64,000 nucleotides of DNA from Saccharopolyspora galaxeae (GCF_016526145.1 NZ_JADDUE010000011.1:1-64000), one strand, 5' to 3'; shown: positions 50,774 through 60,099, numbered from the stretch's first letter. A program made the numbers and translations. Notes: generated by a model not told the origin, from the sequence alone.

Positions 50774-51421
50774 TCACTCGTATTCGTCGTGCAGCCGCCA
50801 CCACTCGTACGGCGGCGTCTGCGGCGTCCCTTCCGGGGCGTCCTCCCAGGTCTCCTGCCTGCCCAGCGGGGTCAGATCCAGCAACGTCCAGGTGCTGCCG
50901 AGCGCCTCCACCCCGCGGCCGCTGGTGAAGTAGGTGCGGAAGACCCGCTCGCCCTCGCGCAGGAACACGTTGAGCCCGAACCCGTCGGCGACGTCGAAAT
51001 CGGCTTCGAAGTCGCTGCCGGCGGCCGAAAACCACGGCAGCTCCCAGCCCATCCGCGTCCGGAACCGCTCGATCTCGTCGAACGGTGCGGCCGAGACCAG
51101 CACCAGCGAGGTGTCCCGGGCGTGCAGGTGCGCGAGGTGGCCGATGTTGTCGGCGAACATCGAGCAGCCCGAGCACGGGTCGGGATCGCCCGGTTGCAGC
51201 ATGTGCCGGTAGACGATCAGCTGCCGCCGCCCGTCGAACAGCTCCGGCAGCCCCACGATGCCCGCCGGGCCGCGCAGCCGGTACTGCTTGGTCACCTCGA
51301 GCATCGGCATCCGGCGGCGCCGGGCGGCCAGCGCGTCCCGGGCGCGGGTGGCGGCCTTCTCCTCGGCCAGCAGCCGTTCGTGCGCGGCGCGCCACTGCTC
51401 GGCGGCAACGATCTGTCTCAT
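50774..51421 (-). CDS. DUF899 thioredoxin-like protein
   Basis: This 215-residue protein has the DUF899 signature: VTKQYRLRGPAGIVGLPELF, RQLIVYRHMLQPGDPDPCSG, then CSMFADNIGHLAHLHARDTS and WELPWFSAAGSDFEADF. The CSGC pair occupies the redox position of a thioredoxin-like fold. GGAGGAG lies 5 nt before ATG 51421. Its stop abuts the convergent DUF1992 gene stop. Function unknown, possibly redox. Confidence 0.87.
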   Translation of the reverse strand: MRQIVAAEQWRAAHERLLAEEKAATRARDALAARRRRMPMLEVTKQYRLRGPAGIVGLPELFDGRRQLIVYRHMLQPGDPDPCSGCSMFADNIGHLAHLHARDTSLVLVSAAPFDEIERFRTRMGWELPWFSAAGSDFEADFDVADGFGLNVFLREGERVFRTYFTSGRGVEALGSTWTLLDLTPLGRQETWEDAPEGTPQTPPYEWWRLHDEYE

Positions 51422-51516
51422 CGTGTTCTCCTCCCTGCAGGCCCACGGGAAGGACCGCGGTCGCGGGCGAAACTCATCGCGGGCGCCTCGGTGCGCGATC
51501 GCCGCCTCGTATCGCA

Positions 51517-51545
51517 TTGGAGGGGGACCGAAGACTCGTGATAAT
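51517..51545 (+). promoter_or_regulatory. Promoter of the pyridoxamine-oxidase-like gene
   Basis: TTGGAG (-35, 51517-51522) and GATAAT (-10, 51540-51545) are separated by 17 nt. The -10 ends 6 nt before the ATG, so the mRNA should be leaderless. Confidence 0.7.
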
Positions 51546-51551
51546 CGAGCC

Positions 51552-52145
51552 ATGGGAAAAAGCTACGAGCGAATAGACGGTAAAGTTCGTACCTTCATCG
51601 AGGCCCAGCACATCTTCTTCACCGCGACTGCGCCCCTGGACGGCAACGGCACCGTCAACATCTCTCCGAAAGGTTTGAGCGGCTCGTTCGCCGTGCTCGA
51701 CGAACGCACCATCGCCTACCTCGATTTCGCAGGCAGCAACGCCGAGACGATCGCCCACCTGCGCGAGAACGGCCGCATCACCCTGATGTGGTGCGCCTTC
51801 GACGGTCCGCCCAACATCGTGCGCGTGCACGGCCGCGGAGAGCCGGTATTCCGCGATGACGTGCGATGGGCGGAACTGATGGGGTATTTCCCGGACATCG
51901 ACGCCACCGTGCACGGCCTGCGCGCGATCGTCGTCGTGACCGCAGAGAAGATCCGCGACACCTGCGGGTTCGCCGTCCCGTTCATGACCTATGACCAGGA
52001 CCGCACGCTGCACTCGTCGCGCTTCGCGCGCGACGACGACGAGTCACTCGACACCTACTTCCAGAAGAAGGAGCACATCGCAACCAGCATCGACGGTCTG
52101 CCGGGATTGCCGCTGCCATTGCCACCGCTTCCGCGCACCGAATAG
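51552..52145 (+). CDS. Pyridoxamine 5'-phosphate oxidase-like FMN-binding protein
   Basis: This 197-residue split-barrel flavoprotein has the block FTATAPLDGNGTVNISPKGL near residue 25. It continues with YLDFAGSNAETIAHLRENGR, VRVHGRGEPVF, and AEKIRDTCGFAVPFMTYD with a CG(F/Y) motif typical of this subgroup. It is likely a small reductase using FMN or F420; the substrate is unknown. A good promoter with leaderless spacing precedes the ATG. Confidence 0.85.
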   Translation: MGKSYERIDGKVRTFIEAQHIFFTATAPLDGNGTVNISPKGLSGSFAVLDERTIAYLDFAGSNAETIAHLRENGRITLMWCAFDGPPNIVRVHGRGEPVFRDDVRWAELMGYFPDIDATVHGLRAIVVVTAEKIRDTCGFAVPFMTYDQDRTLHSSRFARDDDESLDTYFQKKEHIATSIDGLPGLPLPLPPLPRTE

Positions 52146-52258
52146 CGCTGCGCCACCGGGGGATTCGCGCCCGAACCAGGCCCCCGGCACTGCGCCGAGT
52201 GGGCTGATCCCGGCCGGTCGCGCACCACTTCGACGGTCGTGATCGATACCGTGCGCGG

Positions 52259-53029
52259 ATGATCGCTCCTGCGCCGTCGTGGGCCGACGGGCCGCTGCTG
52301 GCCTACGACCTGGAAACCACCGGCACCGACATCGCCAACGACCGGATCGTGACCGCCACGGTCGTGACGATCACGCCCGGCCGGAAACCGGTGTCGCGCG
52401 ACTGGCTGGCCGATCCCGGCGTCGAGATCCCGCCCGCGGCGACCGAGGTGCACGGCATCAGCACCGAACACGCCCGCGACAAGGGGATTCCGGCCGAGCA
52501 GGTGGTCGCCGAGATCGCCGAGCACCTCGACGAGGTGTGGTCGGCGGGCACGCCGCTGTGCGCGTTCAACGCCTCGTTCGACCTGTCGCTGCTGGCGGCC
52601 GAGCTGTTGCGGCACCACGGCCGCGAGTTCGCCCTGCCCGGCCCGGTGGTCGACCCGATGTGCCTGGACAAGCACCTCGACCGGTACCGCAAGGGCAAGC
52701 GCACGCTGGCGGCGTTGTGCGAGCACTACCAGGTGCGGCTGGAGCAGGCGCACGACTCGGCCGGGGACGCGCTCGGGGCCGCGAGGTTGGCGTGGCGGCT
52801 GGCCAAGAGCTACCCGGAGCGCATCGGCACGCTGGCCCCGGACGTGCTGCACGAGCAGCAGATCGGCTGGTACCGGGACCAGCAGCAGGACTTCGCCGGC
52901 TACCTGGAGCGGTTGGCCGGGCGCGCCACCGACGCCGCCGAGGCCGAGCAGTTGCGCACCCGCGCGGCCGGGATCCGCGCCGAGGCCGACTTCTGGCCGC
53001 TGCGAGTCAGCGTGGGCGCCCTGCGCTGA
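52259..53029 (+). CDS. DEDD-type 3'-5' exonuclease domain protein
   Basis: This 256-residue nuclease of the DNA polymerase III epsilon fold has ExoI LLAYDLETTGTD (Asp and Glu), ExoII LCAFNASFDLSLLAAEL (Asp), and ExoIII AHDSAGDALGAARLAW (His/Asp), giving a DEDDh site. A helical C-terminal segment (QQIGWYRDQQQDFAGYLERL) is common in actinobacterial homologues. TACCGT ends 6 nt before ATG 52259, suggesting a leaderless mRNA. Probable role is DNA repair or RNA trimming. Confidence 0.9.
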   Translation: MIAPAPSWADGPLLAYDLETTGTDIANDRIVTATVVTITPGRKPVSRDWLADPGVEIPPAATEVHGISTEHARDKGIPAEQVVAEIAEHLDEVWSAGTPLCAFNASFDLSLLAAELLRHHGREFALPGPVVDPMCLDKHLDRYRKGKRTLAALCEHYQVRLEQAHDSAGDALGAARLAWRLAKSYPERIGTLAPDVLHEQQIGWYRDQQQDFAGYLERLAGRATDAAEAEQLRTRAAGIRAEADFWPLRVSVGALR

Positions 53030-53047
53030 GCCGGATGATCGCCGCGG

Positions 53048-53686
53048 TCACTCCGGCCAGTCGGAGCCTTTGATGACTTCGACGAAATCACCGCGCTCGA
53101 ACCCGGGCAGGCAATGCTCGAGCACGTCGGCCTTGACGTTGCCGAAGGTCGTGTCCGGGCGGTCCTTGATGCCTTCGGTGAACGCGGCCAGGATGCGGTT
53201 TTTGAAGTCCGGGCGCGGGTGAGCCGCCACGACGGCTTCGCGTTGCTGCTCGGAGACCGCGTGGTAGCCCACGCCCAGCACGTCCAGTTCCACGCCTTGG
53301 GTCACCAGCGCGATCTCGGCGGCCATGTGCAGCGGTATCTCCGGTGTGGTGTGCAGGGCGATGCCAGTCCAGACCCGGTCGGCCCGCTCGTCGGCGATGC
53401 CGTGCGCCCGCAGGAAACGGTGCGCCTGGTCGGCGCCGTCGATCTCGAAGCGCTGGTCGGTGCGCCGGAACCGCTCGGTCAGCCCGAGGTCGTGGAACAT
53501 CGCCCCGACGTAGAGCAGCTCCGGGTCGTAGCCCAGGCCCTGCTGCTCGCCGCGCAGCGATCCCCACAGGAACACGCGCCGGGAGTGGTCGAACAGCAGC
53601 GGCGCAGCGGACTCGCGCACCAGCTCGGTCGCTTCCCGCGCCAAGTCGCTGTCCGGGATCTGCACGCCCGCGATCGTTTCGCTCAT
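53048..53686 (-). CDS. HD-domain hydrolase (cyanamide-hydratase-like)
   Basis: The 212-residue metal-dependent protein has His in LLFDHSRRVFLWGSLRG, the HD pair in LYVGAMFHDLGLTERF and further histidines in GIALHTTPEIPLHMAAEIAL, the pattern of the cyanamide hydratase/HD branch. GAGG precedes ATG 53686. The likely chemistry is hydrolysis or hydration of a small molecule or nucleotide. It is convergent with the exonuclease gene. Confidence 0.85.
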   Translation of the reverse strand: MSETIAGVQIPDSDLAREATELVRESAAPLLFDHSRRVFLWGSLRGEQQGLGYDPELLYVGAMFHDLGLTERFRRTDQRFEIDGADQAHRFLRAHGIADERADRVWTGIALHTTPEIPLHMAAEIALVTQGVELDVLGVGYHAVSEQQREAVVAAHPRPDFKNRILAAFTEGIKDRPDTTFGNVKADVLEHCLPGFERGDFVEVIKGSDWPE

Positions 53687-53907
53687 CGCGCCACCTCGTC
53701 TGCGTCGTGTCCGCGTCGGCAGGCCGCCGACCTGCACCACCACTGTTCCCACCCCGACGCGGGCGGCAACCACGCGGCTCCGGAGAACCGGCCGCAGCAG
53801 CCCGTGCCGACCACCATAATCTGCATGGCGACGATAAAAATCGACACGGTGTAGAGTTTGCGGTGAGGGAGCGGTCCGGTTCCTTCCGACTCATCCGTGG
53901 AGAAGTG

Positions 53908-54756
53908 ATGCAGAAGCAGAAGTGGCTCATCACCGGCGTGAGCACCGGCCTGGGGCGCGCGTTCGCCGAGGCCGCCTTGGCCGCCGGTCACATCGTCGTC
54001 GGAACGGTCCGCTCCGAGCAGGACCTGCAGGCTTTCGAAGGGCTCGAACCCGGGTGCGCGCACGGCCGGATCCTGGACGTGACCGACGGCGACGCCGTCT
54101 CGAGCCTGGTCGCGGAGGTGGAGCAGAGCGTCGGCCCGTTGGATGTCGTCGTCGCCAACGCCGGCTACGGCCTGGAGGGCGTTTTCGAGGAAACCCCACT
54201 GGCCGAGGTGCGGCGGCAGTTCGAGGTCAACGTCTTCGGGGCGGTGGCGACCCTGCAGGCGGCACTGCCCCACATGCGCCGGCGACGCCGTGGACACCTG
54301 ATGGCCGTCACCTCCATGGGCGGGCTCATGGCAGTGCCCGGCATGTCCGCTTACTGCGGCAGCAAGTTCGCCCTGGAAGGCATCATCGAGGCACTGGGCA
54401 AGGAGGTCGCGCAGTTCGGGATCCAGGTGACGGCGATCGAGCCCGGCTCCTTCCGCACCGACTGGGCCGGACGGTCCATGACACGCGCCGCGCAGTCCGT
54501 CGACGACTACGACGAGCTGTTCACCCCCATCCGGCAAGCGCGGCGGAAGGCGAGCGGGAAGCAGCTGGGCAACCCGGCCAAAGCCGGGGACGCCGTCGTG
54601 CACATCGCTTCGGTCGAGCAGCCGCCGGCTCACCTGGTCCTGGGCTCGGACGCGCTGCGGCTGGTCGCCGACGCGCGCACGGCCGTGGATGAGGACATCC
54701 GCGCATGGGAGACGCTCTCCCGTACGACCGACTTCGCCGAGGGCGCTGCGCTCTGA
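53908..54756 (+). CDS. Short-chain dehydrogenase/reductase
   Basis: This 282-residue enzyme has LITGVSTGLGRAFAEAALAA as cofactor motif (GVSTGLG variant), VVVANAGYGLEGVF, and the Ser-Tyr-Lys site AVTSMGGLMAVPGMSAYCGS followed by K. This variant is common in actinobacterial oxidoreductases of unknown substrate. GGAGA precedes ATG 53908. The stop overlaps the TetR start by one base (TGATG), so the two are coupled and the regulator probably controls this gene. Confidence 0.9.
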   Translation: MQKQKWLITGVSTGLGRAFAEAALAAGHIVVGTVRSEQDLQAFEGLEPGCAHGRILDVTDGDAVSSLVAEVEQSVGPLDVVVANAGYGLEGVFEETPLAEVRRQFEVNVFGAVATLQAALPHMRRRRRGHLMAVTSMGGLMAVPGMSAYCGSKFALEGIIEALGKEVAQFGIQVTAIEPGSFRTDWAGRSMTRAAQSVDDYDELFTPIRQARRKASGKQLGNPAKAGDAVVHIASVEQPPAHLVLGSDALRLVADARTAVDEDIRAWETLSRTTDFAEGAAL

Positions 54757-55370
54757 TGCCCGGCCAGCACCCCGCGCGGAGTCGGCGCAGCACCGAACGC
54801 AAGGGCGATGTCCGGGAGCGGGCCATTCTGGACACCTGCGAAGTCCTGCTGGCGCAAAAGGGCTACGACGCCATGACCGTCGGCGATATCGCCCAGGGCG
54901 CCGGCATCACACGCGGCGCCCTGTACTTCTACTTCGGCTCCAAGCCAGAAGTGGTCACGGCACTCGTGGCCCGGACCGTTGCGCACCTGTGGGAGCGGTC
55001 CCGGGCCACCGCCGAAGCCGACGACCCGCGCCAGGCCATCGCAGCAGCCATGCAGCGCACCGTCGAGCTGTGGAACGAGCACGGCCTGGTCATGCGCACG
55101 GCGATCGACCTGTCGTTGACCGTGCCGGAGATCGGCGAGCTGTGGAGCCACACGGCAGACTTGTTCATCACGGCCATCACCGCCGCACTGGAACGGGCCG
55201 GCGTCCAGGCCGGCAGCGAACCCGAACAAGCCTCAGCGATGGCGCGCGCCCTGTGCTGGATGATCGAGCGGACCTTTTACCACGCCTCGCAGGAATCCCG
55301 CGAGGAACTGCAAAAGGCATCCGAGACGTGCGAACACATCTGGCTTACCTGCGCCGGGCTGATCAGCTGA
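54756..55370 (+). CDS. TetR-family transcriptional regulator
   Basis: The 204-residue product has a TetR DNA-binding domain: AILDTCEVLLAQKGYDAMTV, GDIAQGAGITRGALYFYFGS, then KPEVVTALVART. The effector domain contains MRTAIDLSLTVPEIGELWSH and ALCWMIERTFYHASQESREE, the TetR_C pattern of ethionamide-regulator (EthR-like) proteins. It is translationally coupled to the SDR and 139 bp from the carboxylase gene. The nearby ACCGAC-CA-GTCGGT operator makes that gene its other likely target. Confidence 0.9.
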   Translation: MPGQHPARSRRSTERKGDVRERAILDTCEVLLAQKGYDAMTVGDIAQGAGITRGALYFYFGSKPEVVTALVARTVAHLWERSRATAEADDPRQAIAAAMQRTVELWNEHGLVMRTAIDLSLTVPEIGELWSHTADLFITAITAALERAGVQAGSEPEQASAMARALCWMIERTFYHASQESREELQKASETCEHIWLTCAGLIS

Positions 55371-55431
55371 GGCGGCTGCCGCGGACGGTTCGACATGGAA
55401 CCGAACCCTGTGGGGCGCTGCGGCGCGGCTG

Positions 55432-55483
55432 TTGACCTTGCGGGGCGCGGATCATAACGTCGCGCGCATACCGACCAGTCGGT
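55432..55483 (+). promoter_or_regulatory. Promoter and TetR-type operator of the carboxylase gene
   Basis: TTGACC (-35, 55432-55437), a 17-nt spacer and TAACGT (-10, 55455-55460) are followed by the palindrome ACCGAC-CA-GTCGGT at 55470-55483. The palindrome covers the expected transcription start, a classical repressor position. The motif is of the type bound by TetR repressors of lipid metabolism. Confidence 0.72.
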
Positions 55484-55508
55484 CTCACAGGGTGGTGGGA
55501 AGGTGTCG

Positions 55509-58500
55509 ATGGACAGGTTGCTGGTCGCCAATCGCGGTGAGGTCGCCGTGCGCGTGCTGCGCGCCGCCGACGAGGCGGGGCTCGACACGGTCGCCGTGCA
55601 CGCCGCCGACGATGCCGATGCGTTGCACGTGCGCATGGCAGCCCGCTCGGTGCCGCTGCCGGGAAGCGGCCCGGCGGGATACCTCGACGCCGCGGCGGTG
55701 CTCGAGGCGGCGCGGCGCACCGGCTGCGACGCGGTGCACCCCGGTTACGGATTCCTCGCCGAGAACGCCGATTTCGCCCGCGCCTGCCTGCGGGCGGGCC
55801 TGACCTGGGTCGGTCCTGCACCGGAGACGCTGGAGCTGCTCGGCGACAAGATCCGCGCGAGGCGGCTCGCCGAGACGCTCGGCATCCCGGTGCCGTCCGG
55901 CTGCCCGGCAGGTGAAGCCGAGCGGTTCCGCGCGGGCCTGCCCGCCGGTTCGGCGGTCCTGGTCAAGGCCGTCGCCGGTGGTGGCGGGCGCGGGATGCGG
56001 GTCGTCGAACCGGGCGAGGACCTTGCCGCGGCGCTCGAGCAGGCCGGTGCGGAGGCCCTCGCCGCGTTCGGCGACGGCGAGGTGTTCGTCGAGCGGCTGC
56101 TGCCGCGCGCCCGGCACGTCGAGGTGCAGGTGCTCGCCGACTGCGACGGTGCGGTCGTGGTGCTCGGTGACCGCGACTGCAGCCTGCAGCGGCGCAGGCA
56201 GAAGCTCGTGGAGATCGCTCCGGCGCCCGACCTGCCCGAACGGGTCCGCGACGAACTCTCCGAGGCCGCCGCGACGCTGGCCGCCGAGGCCGGATACCGC
56301 GGGCTGGGCACCTTCGAGTTCCTCATCGCCGCGGACGGGTCTTGGCACTTCATGGAGGCCAACCCGCGGCTGCAGGTCGAGCACACCGTCACCGAGCAGG
56401 TCACCGGCACCGACCTGGTCAAGGTGGCGCTGCGCATCGCGGCCGGTGCGCGGCTGGCCGAGGTCGGGCTGGTGCGCACTCCCGAACCGCGGGGCTGCGC
56501 CGTGCAGGCGCGGGTCAACACCGAAGAACTCACCGCGGGAGGCGAGGCCTTGCCCGCGACCGGCACGCTCACCGCTTACGAGCCGCCCGGCGGGCCGGGC
56601 TTGCGGGTGGACGGCTGCGGCTGCACCGGTGCCCGCATCGGTCCGCGCTACGACTCGACGCTGGCCAAGGTCATCGCCTCCGACACCGACCCGGCCGCGG
56701 CGATGCGCAAGGCGCACCGGGCGCTGGGGGAGTTCCACATCGACGGCGTGGCCACCAACCGGGCGCTGCTGCGCAGCCTGCTCTCCCGCGAGGAGGTCCT
56801 GGCGGGACCGGTGCACACCACGTTCGTCGACGAAGTCCTGTCCGAATTGGACGGTGTGCGGCGGGACCCGGCAACCGTTGCCGCGCAAGGACTCGAGGTG
56901 GCGGCGCCGATCTCGGGCACGGTCGCCGAGCTCACCCGCGCACCCGGCGAGCAGGTCACCGAAGGAACGGTGCTTTTGGTACTGGAAGCGATGAAGATGC
57001 AGCACCCGGTGCCCGCGACCGCCGACGGGACCGTGGCCGACGTGCTGGTCGCGGTCGGCGACGTGGTCGCTGCGGGCCGATTGGTGGCACTGCTGTCACC
57101 GGGCGCGGTGGAAACCGGGCCGGACTCCGCCGGGCCGGAGGTGGATCTCGACCGGCCGCGCCCGGACCTCGCCGAACTGCAGCAGCGCCGCGCGTTCACC
57201 GCGGACGCCGCGCGCCCGGAAGCCGTCGCGCGGCGGCACGCGGCCGGGCGCCGCACCGCCCGCGAGAACATCGACGACCTCTGCGACGAAGGCAGTTTCG
57301 TCGAGTACGGCGCGTTGGCGATCGCCGCGCAACGCACTCGCCGCCCGGTTGAGGACCTGGTGCAGCGCACCCCGGCCGACGGGCTGATCGCCGGAGTGGG
57401 CAGGGTCGGCGGCAACGAGTTCGGCGAGAGCTCCCGCGTCGTGGCGATGTCCTACGACTACCTGGTGCTGGCCGGAACCCAGGGCCAGCGCGGGCACGCC
57501 AAGAAGGACCGGCTGTTCGAGCTGGCCGAGCGCTCGCGGCTGCCGGTGGTGCTGTTCGCCGAAGGCGGCGGTGGCCGTCCCGGCGACACCGACGGCGCCG
57601 GGGTGACCGGGCTCGACAGCTCGGCGTTCGCGCTGTACGCGCAGCTCAGCGGCACGGTTCCGCTGGTGGGCATCGCCTCGGGCCGCTGCTTCGCGGGCAA
57701 CGCCGCGCTGCTGGGCTGCTGCGACGTGGTGATCGCGACACCGGAATCCTCGATCGGGATGGGCGGCCCGGCGATGATCGAAGGCGGCGGGCTCGGCGAG
57801 TTCTCCCCGGACGAGGTCGGCCCGGCCGAGGTGCAGCGCGCCAACGGAGTGATCGACGTTGCGGCCGCCGACGACGCGGACGCGGTCGCGCTGGCACGCA
57901 CATACCTGTCCTACTTCCAAGGCGACCTCGCCGACTGGGAGGCGCCGGACCAGCGCGCGCTGCGCCACGCGATACCGCAGAACCGGCTGCGGGTCTACGA
58001 CATGCGTCAGGTCGTGCACGGGCTGGCCGATGTGGACTCGGTGCTGGAGCTGCGCGGCGACTTCGGCCACGGCGCGATCACCGCGCTGGCCCGGGTCGAG
58101 GGGCGCCCGCTGGGCGTGATCGCCAGCAACCCCGCCCACCTCGGCGGCGCGATCGACTCCCCGGCCGCGGACAAGATCGCCCGGTTCCTGCAGCTGTGCG
58201 ACGCCTACGGGTTGCCGGTGCTGTCGCTGTGCGACACGCCGGGGTTCATGGTCGGCCCGGAAGTCGAGAAGACCGCCGCGGTGCGCCACGTCAGCCGGAT
58301 CTTCGTCAACGCCGCGAACCTGGCGGTGCCGTTCGGGACCATCGTGCTGCGCAAGGGCTACGGGCTCGGTGCGCAGGCGATCGCCGCGGGCGGGTTCGGG
58401 CGGCCGCGGTTCATCGTGGCGTGGCCGACCGGCGAGTTCGGCCCGATGGGGCTGGAAGGCGCGGTCCGGCTCGGCTACCGCAAGGAACTGGACTCGATCA

Positions 58501-58697
58501 CCGATCCCGAGGCGCGCAGGCAGCGGTTCGCCGAGATGGTCGCCGCCGAGTACGAGCGCGGCAAGGCCACCAACGTGGCGTCCGCGTTCGAGATCGACGA
58601 CGTCATCGACCCGGCCGAGTCGCGCCGCTGGATCACCGCGCTGCTGACCGCCGAGCGCGGACACGGCGGCACCCGGTCGTGCGTGGACACGTGGTGA
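55509..58697 (+). CDS. Single-chain acyl-CoA carboxylase (biotin carboxylase-BCCP-carboxyltransferase fusion)
   Basis: This 1062-residue protein carries all three activities. Residues 1-450 are the biotin carboxylase (LLVANRGEVAVRVLRAADEA, GGGGRGMRVV ATP loop, FMEANPRLQVEHTVTE). Around residue 495 is the biotinyl lysine in LVLEAMKMQHP. From about 555 is the carboxyltransferase (GRRTARENIDDLCDEGSFVE, GIASGRCFAGNAALLGCCDV, PGFMVGPEVEK). ATG 55509 follows GGGAAGG. The fused layout matches long-chain acyl-CoA carboxylases of actinobacteria and others, which carboxylate acyl-CoAs of varied length with ATP and bicarbonate. The upstream promoter/operator and TetR gene suggest lipid-responsive control. 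Confidence 0.93.
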   Translation: MDRLLVANRGEVAVRVLRAADEAGLDTVAVHAADDADALHVRMAARSVPLPGSGPAGYLDAAAVLEAARRTGCDAVHPGYGFLAENADFARACLRAGLTWVGPAPETLELLGDKIRARRLAETLGIPVPSGCPAGEAERFRAGLPAGSAVLVKAVAGGGGRGMRVVEPGEDLAAALEQAGAEALAAFGDGEVFVERLLPRARHVEVQVLADCDGAVVVLGDRDCSLQRRRQKLVEIAPAPDLPERVRDELSEAAATLAAEAGYRGLGTFEFLIAADGSWHFMEANPRLQVEHTVTEQVTGTDLVKVALRIAAGARLAEVGLVRTPEPRGCAVQARVNTEELTAGGEALPATGTLTAYEPPGGPGLRVDGCGCTGARIGPRYDSTLAKVIASDTDPAAAMRKAHRALGEFHIDGVATNRALLRSLLSREEVLAGPVHTTFVDEVLSELDGVRRDPATVAAQGLEVAAPISGTVAELTRAPGEQVTEGTVLLVLEAMKMQHPVPATADGTVADVLVAVGDVVAAGRLVALLSPGAVETGPDSAGPEVDLDRPRPDLAELQQRRAFTADAARPEAVARRHAAGRRTARENIDDLCDEGSFVEYGALAIAAQRTRRPVEDLVQRTPADGLIAGVGRVGGNEFGESSRVVAMSYDYLVLAGTQGQRGHAKKDRLFELAERSRLPVVLFAEGGGGRPGDTDGAGVTGLDSSAFALYAQLSGTVPLVGIASGRCFAGNAALLGCCDVVIATPESSIGMGGPAMIEGGGLGEFSPDEVGPAEVQRANGVIDVAAADDADAVALARTYLSYFQGDLADWEAPDQRALRHAIPQNRLRVYDMRQVVHGLADVDSVLELRGDFGHGAITALARVEGRPLGVIASNPAHLGGAIDSPAADKIARFLQLCDAYGLPVLSLCDTPGFMVGPEVEKTAAVRHVSRIFVNAANLAVPFGTIVLRKGYGLGAQAIAAGGFGRPRFIVAWPTGEFGPMGLEGAVRLGYRKELDSITDPEARRQRFAEMVAAEYERGKATNVASAFEIDDVIDPAESRRWITALLTAERGHGGTRSCVDTW

Positions 58698-58798
58698 CCG
58701 TCCGGCGGTGGATGCGTCAGCGTGCGACCTGAGCACCCACCCCTTTCCGGTCGGCTCCACCGGACAAGTCCAGAATCAGCGTCGGGAGGGGCAACGCC

Positions 58799-59347
58799 AT
58801 GACGATCACGGTCCGCCGATCCGGCCCTGCCGACCGCCCGGCGATCCTTTCGCTGCTGGACGCCGCCCGCGGCGACGAGCTGTCTGCAGCGCAGCGGGCC
58901 GAGCGCGGTTTCGTGCAGGGCACCTTGGACGAGCAGCTGCTCGCCCGGTTCCAGGCCGATCTCGGCGTGTTCGTCGCCGAGGACGGCGGCGTGCTCGCCG
59001 GTTTCGCCATGACCACCGAACCGGACGTGGTCACCGGTGGCCCGCCGGTGCCGACCGTGGCCACGGCCCGGCAGAACCTGGCGGCCTCGACGCGGTTCTT
59101 CCTGTACGGTCCGGCCGCGGTGGACCGGCGTTTCCAGGGGCGCGGGGTGCTGACGATGCTGCTGGCCGGGCTCAGCCGGGAACTCTCCGGCCGGTTCGAT
59201 CGAGGTGTGGCGTTCGTACAGGCGGCGAACGAGAAGTCGCTCGCGGTGCACCGCCACTACGGCATGAGCGAGATCGGGCGGTTCGACCACCGCGGCAGCG
59301 ACTACCGGGTGTTCGCATTCGACCCGGCGAAGTTCGCCACTCGATGA
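58799..59347 (+). CDS. GNAT-family N-acetyltransferase
   Basis: This 182-residue protein has the GNAT core: beta strand FLYGPAAVDRRFQGRGVLTM with the acetyl-CoA-binding QGRGV turn, then ELSGRFDRGVAFVQAANEKS and AVHRHYGMSEIGRF with the late Tyr. The acceptor is unknown. GGGAGGGG precedes ATG 58799. A hairpin with U-run terminates it, separating it from the convergent lut operon. Confidence 0.88.
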   Translation: MTITVRRSGPADRPAILSLLDAARGDELSAAQRAERGFVQGTLDEQLLARFQADLGVFVAEDGGVLAGFAMTTEPDVVTGGPPVPTVATARQNLAASTRFFLYGPAAVDRRFQGRGVLTMLLAGLSRELSGRFDRGVAFVQAANEKSLAVHRHYGMSEIGRFDHRGSDYRVFAFDPAKFATR

Positions 59348-59374
59348 TCGACGTCGAAACCGGTGGACCCGGAG

Positions 59375-59406
59375 TCGGCTCGGCCGGAGCCGACCGGCCG
59401 AGCCGA
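59375..59406 (+). terminator. Terminator between GNAT gene and lutC
   Basis: A perfect 12-bp stem (TCGGCTCGGCCG 59375-59386 with 59395-59406) has an 8-nt loop and is followed by TTTT. It ends the plus-strand transcript and, being a hairpin, may also act on the convergent lutABC transcript. Confidence 0.88.
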
Positions 59407-59472
59407 TTTTCCGCACCGCCGGTGGGCTCGCGCCAGGCGGTCCGCGAGAGGCAGGTCGAGCGGGAGAACTCC

Positions 59473-60099
59473 TCAGACGTCGGTGCGGATCACGACCTCC
59501 AGGGTGCGCGGGCCGTGCACGCCTTCGACCCGGTCGAGCTCGATGTCCGAGGTGGCCGACGGGCCGCTGATCAGCGTCGTCGGACGTTCCGGCACCAGCA
59601 GCGCGACCGCTTCGGGCACCCCGGCCACCACCGAGGACGCGTCCACGACGCACACGTGCAGGTCCGGCACCAGGCTCAGCGCGCGGCGCCCCTGCTCGGC
59701 CGTGCCGTCCAGGAAGATCGTGCCGGTTTCCGCGCAGGTCACCGCCGAGGACGTCACGACCCCGTCGAACCGGTTGAGCTGCGCCGCAGGCCCGGAGGTG
59801 TCGACTTCGACCTCGCCGGCGAACTCGGCCAGCCACGAACGCGCCAGCCCGGCCGGGATTCCGACGCGACCGGCACCGCGCGCGTGCAGTGCGGCCGCGA
59901 TGGTCGCGGCTGTCTCGTCCGCGGTGCAGCGGTGCACCGCGGCCTTGTAGTCGACGAGCCGGTCCTCGAGCAGCTCCAGCCGCTGCTCGACGGGCAAGCT
60001 GCGGCCGCGCCGGTAGTCGCGGGGGACCTCGACCGGTTCGGCCGGCGCCAGCTCGAGCGCGCCGCGGATCCGGCTGAGCACGGTTTCGCGGGAATTCAC
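59473..60099 (-). CDS. lutC: Lactate utilization protein C (LUD domain)
   Basis: The 208-residue LUD-domain protein has RDYRRGRSLPVEQRLELLED, VTSSAVTCAETGTIFLDGTA and LVPDLHVCVVDASSVVAGVP. It is the third part of the LutABC L-lactate oxidase complex, which oxidises lactate to pyruvate in the cytoplasm or at the membrane. GTG 60099 overlaps the lutB stop by GTGA. Gene order A-B-C is the usual one. Confidence 0.93.
   Translation of the reverse strand: MNSRETVLSRIRGALELAPAEPVEVPRDYRRGRSLPVEQRLELLEDRLVDYKAAVHRCTADETAATIAAALHARGAGRVGIPAGLARSWLAEFAGEVEVDTSGPAAQLNRFDGVVTSSAVTCAETGTIFLDGTAEQGRRALSLVPDLHVCVVDASSVVAGVPEAVALLVPERPTTLISGPSATSDIELDRVEGVHGPRTLEVVIRTDV

Noticed and set aside
53823-53855. 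Nine-codon frame starting MATIKIDTV upstream of the SDR gene
   Set aside because: It has no ribosome site and no attenuator-type repeat or hairpin after it; too short to support as a leader peptide.
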